DNA of 64,000 bases from Streptomyces sp. WMMB303. GTDB lineage: Bacteria > Actinomycetota > Actinomycetes > Streptomycetales > Streptomycetaceae. The stretch covers positions 3,956,501 through 4,020,500 of the forward strand of contig NZ_JARKIN010000001.1 of assembly GCF_029351045.1 (NCBI RefSeq), written 5' to 3'. Positions 34,408 to 43,379 of this stretch are shown here, piece after piece; position 1 is the stretch's first letter, and every line of letters begins with the position of its first letter. The position numbers and the translations under genes were made by a program. The notes beneath the pieces are model-generated. The model made no database searches. It had not been told where the DNA came from and was given only the letters and a program-made list of their open reading frames with translations.

Positions 34408-34869
34408 TCAGTCGGTGATCTCGATGCGCTGGGCCTTCCCCTTCCCGGTCTTGGGGACGTTCACCGTGAGAACGCCGTCGCACAGCTCCGCACTGATGTG
34501 CTCGGCGTCGGAGTTCGGCGGCAGCGTCGTGCGGTAGTCGAACCGTCCGATGCGGCGGGTGTGCCTGCGGACCGTTCCGGTCCGTTCCTTCTCCTTCACC
34601 TCGCCGCGGACATCGAGCTCGCCGTCCGCGACCTCCACGGTGATCTGGTCCTTGCGCACGCCGGGCAGCTCCAGTTCCCCCAGGTAGGCGTCCTCGACCT
34701 CCTCGACGTCGGCCAGCGGGGCCCACGGCTCGGCCATCCCGAATCCGGGGAACCCGGCACCGGGGAGAGTGGCGTGCAGCAGCTCGTCCACCCGGGTGCG
34801 GAGGTTCTCCAGCTCGCCGAAGCCTGCCGCCGGGGGCCCGGCCGTGTGGTGCCGTGCGGGAACAGTCAT
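34408..34869 (-). CDS. Hsp20/alpha-crystallin small heat shock protein
   Basis: 153 residues. After a variable N-terminus the alpha-crystallin domain runs from APLADVEEVEDAYLGELELP to the end, with GVRKDQITVEVADGELDVRG, RRIGRFDYRTTLPPNSDAEH and the conserved ELCDGVLTVNVPKTGKG. ATP-independent holdase for unfolding proteins. A strong ribosome site AAGGAGGAG precedes the ATG. It lies between the Rip3-like protease and DUF1876 genes, as alpha-crystallins do in dormancy or anoxia gene sets of actinobacteria (HspX/Acr type). The terminal isoleucine motif RIEITD is short, which may affect oligomerisation. Confidence 0.95.
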   Translation of the reverse strand: MTVPARHHTAGPPAAGFGELENLRTRVDELLHATLPGAGFPGFGMAEPWAPLADVEEVEDAYLGELELPGVRKDQITVEVADGELDVRGEVKEKERTGTVRRHTRRIGRFDYRTTLPPNSDAEHISAELCDGVLTVNVPKTGKGKAQRIEITD

Positions 34870-34942
34870 GATCTCCTCCTTCGCTGCCGCAGCCCGCCTC
34901 CCGGTACCCGGGCGGCGGGCCGGAGCGCTTCGCCGACAGCGG

Positions 34943-35230
34943 TCACCTGGGCTGCCCGACCGTCGGACGGGCCTCCGCGCGGGGGACCTGCATGCCTTCG
35001 ACGTCGTGCTCGGCGATGCTCAGCAGTCGCTGGGCGAGGTCGCGCATGGCTCTGCCCGCGGCCAGCTCGTCGCCGATCTCCGGCACATCCGTGTCCGCCG
35101 GGTGGCGGTGGGCCGTGCCGTGGCCGGTGACCTGCGCGGCGCCGGTGTCCAGCGTCGCGTTCGCCCTGGTCGCTCCCTCGTCGTTCTCGAAGAGCTGGAG
35201 GCGAACCTTCCATTCCATGGTGTGTGACAT
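34943..35230 (-). CDS. DUF1876 family protein (Rv1738-like)
   Basis: 95 residues. It begins MSHTMEWKVRLQLFENDEGA, then TRANATLDTGAAQVTGHGTA and the core PEIGDELAAGRAMRDLAQRL. This is the DUF1876 pattern found in M. tuberculosis Rv1738 and in Streptomyces stress islands. The family is a small alpha/beta dimer proposed to act on ribosomes during dormancy; that role is not shown by this sequence. GAGAGGA precedes the ATG. A 10-bp tandem repeat lies directly upstream. Same-strand neighbours hsp20 and the Rip3-like protease suggest joint regulation. Confidence 0.92.
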   Translation of the reverse strand: MSHTMEWKVRLQLFENDEGATRANATLDTGAAQVTGHGTAHRHPADTDVPEIGDELAAGRAMRDLAQRLLSIAEHDVEGMQVPRAEARPTVGQPR

Positions 35231-35244
35231 CGTCCTCTCCTCAC

Positions 35245-35274
35245 CCGGTGCGGACCGGTGCGGACCGGTGCGGC
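35245..35274. repeat. Phased 10-bp tandem repeat upstream of the DUF1876 gene
   Basis: The unit CCGGTGCGGA is repeated just under three times in tandem, starting 15 bp upstream of the ATG. The 10-bp period puts the ACCGGT cores on one face of the helix. It could be a binding site or a leader feature; no factor is known. Confidence 0.55.
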
Positions 35275-36198
35275 ACCCGATGCGTCAGGTGCCGAGCGAG
35301 TGCGGTGCGGAGGCTCCGTCCCCTGCTGCCGGGCGCCGGAGCCGGGAGGCGCTCTCGCGGACGCAGAACCCGAGGCACGCGGCAGACGAGCCGACGGCGG
35401 ACGGCGACCTGCGGCTTTCCGAGCTGTCCAATGGAGCGCCCGTCCGCTCCCCGCCACTCGATTCCCTTGTCGGGACCGGCAGCGATCCGGTCGCGGGCGA
35501 GAATCGCACCTACATCCTGCCGCCGGTCCGTACGCGGCGAAGTGTCGGTGAACCCGCCATCGAGGATCCACCTCATCCCCGGTACATCCCCCGGTACCTT
35601 CCACTGTCCTACGCGAGAGAAGCAGCCGCCATACGACGCCGACAGCGCCGGCCCGCGTGACCGAGCGTGGCGCCCGGACACTGTCCGCGGCGCGCGCCTG
35701 ACCTGCCGGTTCCCCGAAGGCGGGGGCGGCGGGCCGGCACCGGCCCGGCTTCTCCCCCGAACGGCGGACCGCGGTGGCCCACCGGCCGGCCCTCTGCTCA
35801 CCTGGAACAGGCGGTTCACGCATCGCGGGCCGAGGGCCACGGCACGACCGCGTCAGAAGGCGACCGGAGGCAGGGACGATGCACGACGGCGGGCCGCGGC
35901 CAGGCGTCTCAGGCGGTGATCACGGAGGCCGGCCCAGGCCGTACGCGGAGGCCCGTACGACTGGCGGGAGCGTGCACCGCCATCCCCTCGGGCAGGCCGG
36001 GCGCAGGGCCGTCGGCCAGAAGGGCCGGCGGCGTGGTCACGGGGCCGGGTTCGGGGGCCGCATCGCAGCCGGCGGTACCGGGAGCCGGACCGTCCTCGGC
36101 ACCCCGCACCCCCCGTTTGCCGCTGTGCGCCGGTGCGCGGGGAAACCCTCGTGCCGGCCGATCCGACCGGATCGCGGACCGGTGGCTGAGCCGCCGTC
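35275..36198. other. Long intergenic region between DUF1876 and P-type ATPase genes, no gene recognised
   Basis: 920 bp with several open frames on both strands but no start with ribosome site, no family motif and Arg/Pro/Gly-rich translations typical of shadow frames. It must contain the divergent promoters. I looked for a DosR-type palindrome (GGGAC...GTCCC) and did not find a good one; TGTCGGGACC near 35468 is only a half-site. Confidence 0.5.
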
Positions 36199-38920
36199 AT
36201 GCAGCCGGCCGCCTCGAGGACCGAGCAGTCGCTGTTCCCGGTGGAGGTCGACCCGCGGGAACCGCTGGCGCGCCTCCGACAGGATCTGAGGACCGGGGCG
36301 GAGGGGCCCTCCCGGCGTGAGGCGGAGAGACGTGCCGCCGTGTACGGCCTCAACGAGGTCCGCCGGGAGCATCACGGACAGCTGCGGCGTGAACTGGCAC
36401 GGCAACTGGTCCATCCGCTCGCGCTGCTGCTGTGGGGGGCGGCGGGACTGGCCTTCGTCGCCGGTACCGGTGTACTGGGCGTGGCGATCGTCGCCGTCAT
36501 CCTCCTCAACGCCGGGTTCGCACTGCTCCAGGAGCGACAGGCGGAACGCGCCGTCGAAGCACTGGCCGACTACCTCCCGGCACATTCCCGCGTGATACGG
36601 GACGGCCGGGAGCAGAGTGTCGAGTCGACGCAACTCGTTCCCGGCGACCTGATCCTGCTGGACGAGGGCGACAAGGTTCCCGTCGATGTGCGGCTGGTGG
36701 AAGGGGCCGTGGAAGTCGACCTGTCGTTGCTGACAGGCGAGTCCGCCCCGGTGGAGCGGGCCGCAGGGCAGGCGGCTGCCGACGCGCCGACCCTGCGCGA
36801 ACCGAATCTGGCCTTCAGCGGCACCACATGCCTCGAGGGGCAGGCGAAAGCCATCGTCTTCGCGACCGGCCGGCACACCGAACTGGACCGGATCGCGGCA
36901 CTCAGCCAGCGCACCAGGCGTGAGGGAAGCCCTCTGGAACTCCAGGTCAAGCGCGTGGCCTGGCTGATCGCCGCGGTCGCTGTCGGCATGGGAGCGGTCT
37001 TCCTGCTGATCGGGACGGCGTCGGGCCTCCCGGTCAGGGACGCGCTGACGTTCGCGATCGGCCTGCTGGTCGCGAACGTCCCCGAGGGGCTGCTGCCGAC
37101 CATCACCCTGGCGCTCGCTCTGGGGGTGCGGCTGCTGGCCCGGCAGGGCGCGGTCGTCAAACGCCTCAGCGCGGTCGAACGCTGGGTTCGACGCATGTCA
37201 TCTGCACCGACAAGACCGGGACCCTCACCCGCAATCGGATGCGCCTGCGGACGGTGTGGACGCCACTCGGCGGTGAGCGCGGCGTCGAGCAGCCGAGCCC
37301 GGGGGACGATGTCGGCAGGCTCGCGGACGCGATGGCCGAGTGCACGACCGTCACCCGCGGCGAGGACGGGGCGTTCACCGGCGACCCCACGGAGGTCGCA
37401 CTGGTCGAGGGAGCCGCGCGCCTGGGCCGCGCTCCCGACCCGGGCGGCCGGGACCTGCGCAGACGGGCCCTGTTCCGCTTCGACCCCCGGCTGCGGATGA
37501 TGTCGGTCGTCAGCGACCTGCGGGACACGCCGACGGTCACCGTCAAAGGCGCTCCGGAAGCACTGCTTCCGCGCCTGCGCCGCACCGTCGACGTCGACGC
37601 AGTGCGCGCGGCCGTGGACGCCATGGCGCGGGAGGGGCTGCGCGTCCTGGCCGTCGCCACGCGGACACCCGCGACCCCCGACGTGCCGACGCGGCGCGAG
37701 GAGGTCGAGCGCGACCTGGAGCTGCTGGGTCTCGCCGGTCTCTACGACCCGCCGCGCCCCGAGGTGGCCGACGCGGTGCGCCGCTGCCATCAGGCCGGGC
37801 TTCGGGTGCATGTCGTGACCGGGGACAACGGCACCACCGCCGCCGCCGTGGCACGTGAGGTGGGCATCGGCGATCCCGGCCTGAGCGTCCTGGCCGATGC
37901 GGAGTCGGTGGGCGAACAGCGGCTGGACGAACTGCTCGCCTCGCCCACCGAAGTGGTCTTCGCCCGGGCCTCTCCGGAGACGAAGCTGCGGGTGGCGGAC
38001 GCGCTGCGCGAGCAGGGCCAGATCGTGGCGATGACCGGCGACGGGGTCAACGACGCGCCCGCGCTGCACCGGGCGCACATCGGGGTCGCGATGGGCCGGT
38101 CGGGCACCGACGTCGCCAGGGAAGCCGCCACGATGGTGCTCGCGGACGACAACTTCGCCGCCGTCGTCCAGGCGGTGGAATCCGGCCGTCGGGTCTACGA
38201 CAACGTCCGCAAGTTCATCCTCTACATCTTCGCGCACGCCGTCCCGGAGATCGTGCCGTTCCTGTTGTACGCGCTCAGCGGGGGCGCGATTCCGCTGCCC
38301 CTGACTGTCCTGCAGATCCTCGCGATCGACCTGGGCACCGAGACACTGCCCGCACTGGCGCTGGGCCGGGAACCGGCCGAGCCCGGGCTGATGACCAGGC
38401 CGCCCAGGCGCTCCGGACAGGGTTCCGGGGTGATCACCAAGGACATGCTGCTCCGGGCGTGGGTCTTTCTGGGGCTGCTCTCCACCGTGCTGGTGACGGG
38501 AGCCTATTTCTACGTGCTGTGGCGTGCCGGGTGGACGCCCGGTGCCTCAACCGCCGAGGGCAGCGAACTGCACCAGGACTATCTGACCGCCACCACCGCC
38601 ACCTTCGCGGGCATCGTCACGTGCCAGGTCGGCACGGCGATGGCGGCCCGGACCGACCGGGCGTCCCTGCGCGAGGTCGGGTGGGCGTCAATCCACTGCT
38701 GCTGGCCGGCATCGTCTTCGAACTCGCCTTCACTGCCGTGCTGATCTGGGTGCCGCCCTTCCAGAGCGTCTTCGGCACCGCCCCGCTGCCCTGGGACGTG
38801 GTGGCGCTGCTGCTGACGTTCCCCGTACTGCTCTGGGGAGCCGACGAGCTCCGGCGCTCGCGGCGGCGACGCCGCACGGCGGTCAGGGGCCGGGCTGCCG
38901 GTACCGCACGCCGGGGATGA
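36199..38920 (+). pseudogene. Type II cation-transporting P-type ATPase with two frameshifts (CtpF-like)
   Basis: Reassembled, the gene gives about 905 residues: N-terminal Cation_ATPase_N domain, actuator motif LSLLTGESAPVE, M4 motif NVPEGLLPTITLALALG, phosphorylation loop VICTDKTGTLTRNRM, hinge MTGDGVNDAPALHRAH and C-terminal membrane segments. Near 37177 the frame breaks: GAACG stands where GAAACG would keep ETLGSTHVICTDKTGT in frame. Near 38678 a second break (GTGGGCG, G4 expected) shifts REVG to VNPLLLAGIVFEL. Both look like one-base losses in homopolymers. As written the protein ends before DKTGT and is dead. Flanked by hsp20/DUF1876 and USP genes, it resembles ctpF of the M. tuberculosis DosR regulon. 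Confidence 0.9.
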
Positions 38921-39135
38921 CCGGGAACCGCGGGAAGCCGGGGAGAGCCTGGTGGACGCCCGGTACCGGAGCAAGAGGTGCCCGGCAGAGCAGCGAGAGT
39001 CGCCCGGAAGGTCACCGAGGGGGATTCTTCCGACCCGCTCCATGGGAGCTGCTCCGGTTGCCGGGCCCCGGGCGGTGCGGGATTGTGCGAAGAAGCGAAC
39101 GTGATGTCGTCCCGGAGCCAGGGCGGTGCATTCCC

Positions 39136-40005
39136 GTGCGGTTGCCGCAGACAGTAGTCGGAACGGACGGTTCGCCTCCGGCCGCGGCCGCGGTGGAGTA
39201 CGCCGCCCGAGAGGCCGTGTGCCGGAGTGCGCGGCTGCGGATCGTCCACTCCGTCGACTGGGTGCCGCCTCCCGGGATCGCCACCGCACTGGACGATGCC
39301 GGTCGGCAGGCGCTGCGGGAGAGCGGGGAGCGCGTGCTGTCCGAGGCCGCGGTGCGTGCCCGTTCCGTCGCGCCGGAGGTCGACGTCCGCACCACATTGG
39401 CGAGCGGTGATCCGCGGCGGGTGCTCGCGGAACTGTCCCGGGACGCGCTGATGACCGTCGTCGGCAGCAGCGGGAACAGCGGCATCACCGGCGGTCTGCT
39501 CGGGTCCGTCTCCAGGCATCTGGCGACCCGGGCCGAGGGACCCCTGCTCGTGGTCCGGGGGACTCCGGCCCCCGGCGGACCCGTCGTCGTGGGCATCGAC
39601 GGTTCGCCCGCGGCGGAGGCCGCGACGGCTTTCGCCTTCGCCGAGGCCGCGGCCTGCGGCGGACCTCTGGTGGCTCTGCACGCCTGGTCGGAGTGGAGCG
39701 TGCCGCCCGTGCCGCCGCACGATCCGGCGCTGCGGTACGCGAAGGCCCCTGGAGAACTGCAAGCGGGCGAGGAGCGGCTGCTGGCGGAACTGCTGTCCGG
39801 GTGGGGGGAGCGCTGTCCGGACGTCGCTCTCGAGCGCCGCACGGTACGCGAACGGCCACGGCAGGCGCTGATCGAGGCGAGCCGTACGGCCCGGCTGCTC
39901 GTGGTCGGCAGCAGAGGCGAAGGGGGCTTCGCCGGACTGCGCCTGGGCTCGGTCAGCATCGCGGTCCTCCACCACGCGCACTGCTCGGTCGCTGTGGTGC
40001 GCTGA
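39136..40005 (+). CDS. Tandem universal stress protein
   Basis: 289 residues with two USP domains of about 140 each. Domain 1 starts TVVGTDGSPPAAAAVEYAAR and has VVGSSGNSGITGGLLGSVSR. Domain 2 starts VVVGIDGSPAAEAATAFAFA and has the classic ATP motif VGSRGEGGFAGLRLGSVSI. Both keep the G-x2-G-x9-G(S) nucleotide signature, so ATP binding is expected as in Rv2623. The GTG at 39136 is chosen because the family begins three residues before TVVGTDGS; the frame is open further upstream without a better start. Located 215 bp after the P-type ATPase gene on the same strand. Confidence 0.93.
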   Translation: MRLPQTVVGTDGSPPAAAAVEYAAREAVCRSARLRIVHSVDWVPPPGIATALDDAGRQALRESGERVLSEAAVRARSVAPEVDVRTTLASGDPRRVLAELSRDALMTVVGSSGNSGITGGLLGSVSRHLATRAEGPLLVVRGTPAPGGPVVVGIDGSPAAEAATAFAFAEAAACGGPLVALHAWSEWSVPPVPPHDPALRYAKAPGELQAGEERLLAELLSGWGERCPDVALERRTVRERPRQALIEASRTARLLVVGSRGEGGFAGLRLGSVSIAVLHHAHCSVAVVR

Positions 40006-40089
40006 CGGAGGACGCGGCTCCAGCGGCCGGAAAGATCCGCTGCGAGAGCAAGGGCACGGTCCGATCCGCTGCCGCCGCGCAGCGCCGGG

Positions 40090-40110
40090 CCCCGCTCACC
40101 ATGAGCGGGG
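40090..40110. terminator. Hairpin between convergent USP and DUF6624 genes
   Basis: CCCCGCTCA CCA TGAGCGGGG, perfect 9-bp stem, followed by a second short hairpin GCGGCG GTA CGCCGC. It lies 85 bp after the USP stop and 125 bp after the end of the convergent gene. Confidence 0.7.
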
Positions 40111-40234
40111 TCTCGCGGCGGTACGCCGCGACGACTTGGCGCGTGCGGTCACCGGCACCGAGGAGGCCCCGGGGCCCGGCCGGCGGACCGTGTCCGGGAG
40201 GACGAGGGCCGAGGGGCCGGTCGGAGGTGCGGCG

Positions 40235-40740
40235 TCAGCTCGGCGCGAACTTCGCGACGTACTCGTCGAAGGGCTCGATGCCCGCTTCGGCTCGGAGTTC
40301 GTCCACGCGCTCCGGCTCCGCGCAGGGCCACGGACCGGCACCCCGTCCCGGACACCGGCGATCTGGGTTCCGCAGATCTGCTTGCCGCCCTCGTTGACCA
40401 GCATCCGGTCCCGCAGGAATGCCAGTTCGCGCGGGCCGGCCGAGCCTGCGGACACCGCCCCCTGCAACAACTTCAGGGCGCGACTCTGGATGTCGAGCTG
40501 CCGGTCGGCGTGTTGGGCGATCAGCCACGCCGCGCGTGCGGCTTCCTCGCCGACCAGCTCCGCCGTCGGCCAACCGTGTGCGTCCATGATCTCGCCGAGC
40601 CGGTCGCCGTGCACGGCGGTCAGCCTCCGCCACGCCAACTGCCGGACGGGATCGTCGCTGTTCGCGTCGGCCGACATCCGGTGATCGGCCGCGGCCATGG
40701 CCGTGAGTTCCGCCGCCGGCGCGGCCATGTCCTGCGCCAC
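40235..40740 (-). pseudogene. DUF6624-like protein, one frameshift
   Basis: One frame reads QLAWRRLTAVHGDRLGEIMD, then GWPTAELVGEEAARAAWLIA, QHADRQLDIQSRALKLLQ and FLRDRMLVNEGGKQICGTQI. This is the DUF6624 pattern, with conserved GWPT, QHAD and YGTQ-like motifs. At about 40340 the frame changes: GGTCCGTGG stands where GGTCCCGTGG would continue WPCAEPERVDELRAEAGIEP to a stop at 40235. A one-base loss in a C run is the simplest reading. The GTG at 40740 with GGGGAG eight bases upstream is the likely start, giving about 168 residues when repaired. Function unknown. Confidence 0.75.
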
Positions 40741-41248
40741 TGTCCACTCCCCGTCCGGTCGGGTGCGTTGTGCTGTCACCGGGAACACTAAGGGCGCACG
40801 GCACCCGCGAAGATCATTCCGGCGGACGGTGACAGGCGCCTTCCCGGACTGCGACAATGAGAGTGTTCGCCGAAAGCGAGGCGTTCAGCGGGCCGCCGAG
40901 TCGGGCCGCCGCCAGCACCACCGCCCCCTCCCCGACGTGGTACCGCCACGGACGGCTCACCCGCGTCCACCGGCGGCCGGGGCGGCAGACCGGCCGGGAT
41001 GGCCGGGAGCGGTCGTAGGATTTCCGGGTGTGCGGACGCCGGTGGCTTGCAGCGAGCCGGGGGCGGTCGTGTCCCGTTCGGTGGCGGCTGCCCCGCCCAC
41101 GTCCCGGAGATCTCGCCGTCGGATACCGCGGCGGCCGTCGTGGCGGGGCTGCTCGTATCGGACGGCAGACGCCCGGTCACCCGTCTCACCCACTGCACGC
41201 GCCCGGTTCATGTCCCCGCCGCCGCAAGCGAAGGTCCCAGGAGGTCCC
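40741..41248. other. Divergent intergenic region, no gene recognised
   Basis: Promoter space for the DUF6624 gene (-) and the MBL-fold gene (+). Open frames here translate to Arg/Pro/Ala-rich sequence without motifs. Nothing else identified. Confidence 0.4.
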
Positions 41249-42481
41249 GTGGCCGACTCAGCCGCCCCGAATCCGCCGCTCACCCAGGCGCGGTCCCTGC
41301 GACCCGTCGCCTTCGGAGCCGATCCCACCGGTGAGCGCTTGGCGCGGATCCGCCGCTCTCCGCACTTCGCGAACGGAGTCTTCCAGAACCCCGACAACCC
41401 CGAGGGCCCCGAGGCCCGCCCTTCCGGTTCCAGGCTCGACTTCGCGAAGATGTACTTCGAGAAGGAGGCGCGCAGGCGACGCCGGCCCGCCGGGCCCATA
41501 CCCCTCCACCCCACCACGGCGGAGGACCTCGCCCGGCCGCCGGCCGGCGGGCTGCGGCTCACCTGGATGGGCCACTCCAGCGTGCTCGCCGAGATCGACG
41601 GCCGGCGAGTGCTGTTCGACCCGGTGTGGGGGCGGCGCTGTTCCCCGTTCTCGTTCGTGGGGCCGAAGCGGCTGCACGCTGTTCCGCTGCCGCTGGCCTC
41701 GCTCGGTGCGGTGGACGTGGTCGTCATCTCGCACGACCACTACGACCACCTCGACCTGCCCACGATCCGCGCGCTGGCCTCGACGGACACGGTCTTCGCG
41801 GTGCCGCTCGGCGTGGGTGCGCATCTGGAGCGCTGGGGCGTTCCGGCCGACCGGCTGCGCGAGTTGGACTGGTGGGAGTCGACGCGGGTGGCGGACCTGC
41901 GGCTGACCGCGACTCCGGCCCGGCACTTCTGCGGCCGGGGACTGCGCAACCGACAGCACACCCTCTGGGCGTCGTGGGTGGCCGAGGGTCCCTCGGGCCA
42001 CGGGGTTTTCCACAGCGGTGACACCGGCTACTTCCCCGGGTTCCGGGACATCGGCGCCGAGCACGGACCCTTCGACGCGACCATGATCCAGATCGGGGCG
42101 TACAGCGAGTACTGGCCCGACATCCACATGACGCCGGCCGAGGGCGTGCGGGCGCATCTGGATCTGCAGGGAGGGGAACCGCACGGGGTGATGCTGCCGA
42201 TTCACTGGGCGACCTTCACACTCGCACCGCATCCCTGGGACGAGCCCGGGGAAGGCACTCTCGCTGCGTGCGGGGAGGCCGGCACCCGGGCCGCTCTCCC
42301 CCTTCCGGGCGAGCCGTTCGAGCCCGCAGCGGACGATGTCCCCTCCGCCCCGTGGTGGCGCACCGTCGCCCGGACCCCCGCGCCCGGTCCCCCGGTGGCG
42401 GAGGCACCGGCGGACGCGCCGGGTGCCGCGGCTCCGCAGGGGGCCGAGCCGTCCGGGAAGGCGGCCGGGTCCCCTGGGTGA
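41249..42481 (+). CDS. MBL-fold metallo-hydrolase (UlaG/NAPE-PLD-like)
   Basis: 410 residues. The metal-binding HxHxDH is in VVVISHDHYDHLDLPTIRAL, preceded by LRLTWMGHSSVLAEIDGRRV and LFDPVWGRRCSPFSFVGPKR. Further ligands are in TPARHFCGRGLRNRQHTLWA, FHSGDTGYFPGFRDIG and MLPIHWATFTLA. This is the pattern of NAPE-phospholipase-D-like/UlaG-type metallo-hydrolases. AGGAGG six bases before the GTG fixes the start. The C-terminal 70 residues are Pro/Ala-rich and probably disordered. Substrate unknown; phosphodiester or lipid hydrolysis is possible. Confidence 0.9.
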   Translation: MADSAAPNPPLTQARSLRPVAFGADPTGERLARIRRSPHFANGVFQNPDNPEGPEARPSGSRLDFAKMYFEKEARRRRRPAGPIPLHPTTAEDLARPPAGGLRLTWMGHSSVLAEIDGRRVLFDPVWGRRCSPFSFVGPKRLHAVPLPLASLGAVDVVVISHDHYDHLDLPTIRALASTDTVFAVPLGVGAHLERWGVPADRLRELDWWESTRVADLRLTATPARHFCGRGLRNRQHTLWASWVAEGPSGHGVFHSGDTGYFPGFRDIGAEHGPFDATMIQIGAYSEYWPDIHMTPAEGVRAHLDLQGGEPHGVMLPIHWATFTLAPHPWDEPGEGTLAACGEAGTRAALPLPGEPFEPAADDVPSAPWWRTVARTPAPGPPVAEAPADAPGAAAPQGAEPSGKAAGSPG

Positions 42482-42820
42482 GGCCGTACCTGCCGGCCGC
42501 TCTCCGCTTTCGCCACCCCGGGGGTTGGCCGTCCGGGTGGCCGAGCGCTCGGCCGACCGCGGTCGGCGGCCGGGTCGCCGGGACGGCGCCGGGCGCGCCC
42601 CGGGTCCGGTCCGTCCACCCGCGGAAGCACCGGTGCGCTGCCGGGGAGGCGCCGCGCTGCGGGTGGCGCACCTCCCCGGCGAAGCGCCCCTCTCGTGCTA
42701 GTTTGTCCCCTTCGATCTGGTGGTCGGCGGGCCGTGGGACGCCGGTCCGGCCCGGACCGATGGCGGTTCGGAACACGGTGCCGATACCGACGGAGAGCGA
42801 CAGCCGAGGACGGGCGAGCC
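42482..42820. other. Intergenic region upstream of the SRPBCC gene
   Basis: About 340 bp, very GC-rich with several short inverted repeats (CCGAGCGCTCGG near 42541-42552). The only AT-richer spot is GTGCTAGTTTGTCCCC near 42697, a possible promoter. No gene seen. Confidence 0.4.
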
Positions 42821-43339
42821 ATGAGCGCCATCGAAGAGACGGTTGAAGTCCGGGTCCCGGTGCATACCGCCTACAACCAGTGGACCCAGTTCGCCGACTT
42901 CCCGCGGTTCATGTCATCGGTGCGCGAGGTCGAACAGATCAAGCCCAATCTCACCCACTGGGTGGTCGGGGTCGGGCCGCTGCGCGGGAGGTTCCAGGCG
43001 GAGGTCGTGGAACAGCGACCGGACAGGTATCTGGCCTGGCGGAGCACGGGACGCAGACACGCGCACAGCGGTGAGGTGTGCTTCCGGTCCACGGAGGCGG
43101 ACCACAGCGCGGTCACGGTACGGATGCGGATGCACCCGCCCGGATTCGCCTGCCGCCTCGCGGCCACGTCCGGGCTCCTGCGCGGCGCGGTCCGCCGTGA
43201 GCTGCGCTGCTTCAAGGAGTTCATCGAGGCCGTCGGGGAGGAGTCCGGAGGCTGGCGCGGCACCATCGGCGGCGGCCGGGTGACTCCGGGCGAGCCGGAA
43301 CCTCCCCGGAGCCGGGTCCCGCACTGGCCGGTCGGCTGA
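42821..43339 (+). CDS. SRPBCC (START/polyketide cyclase-like) family protein
   Basis: 172 residues. EETVEVRVPVHTAYNQWTQF, then ADFPRFMSSVREVEQI and HWVVGVGPLRGRFQAEVVEQ form the first helix and sheet of the SRPBCC (Polyketide_cyc2) fold, ending in the long C-terminal helix region RELRCFKEFIEAVGEESGGW. The fold binds hydrophobic ligands. Relatives of this size occur with stress proteins in actinomycetes. It is 41 bp upstream of the oxidoreductase gene, same strand, so probably co-transcribed. The last 30 residues are Pro/Gly/Arg-rich and not part of the domain. Confidence 0.88.
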   Translation: MSAIEETVEVRVPVHTAYNQWTQFADFPRFMSSVREVEQIKPNLTHWVVGVGPLRGRFQAEVVEQRPDRYLAWRSTGRRHAHSGEVCFRSTEADHSAVTVRMRMHPPGFACRLAATSGLLRGAVRRELRCFKEFIEAVGEESGGWRGTIGGGRVTPGEPEPPRSRVPHWPVG

Positions 43340-43379
43340 TCCGGAACGGAATCGGCAGCGGAAGCGAGGCGCGAACCAG

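Noticed and set aside
34870..39135. DosR/OsdR-type binding palindrome (GGGAC...GTCCC)
   Set aside because: Half-sites only, for example TGTCGGGACC near 35468; no full palindrome found by eye in the intergenic parts of the stress block.
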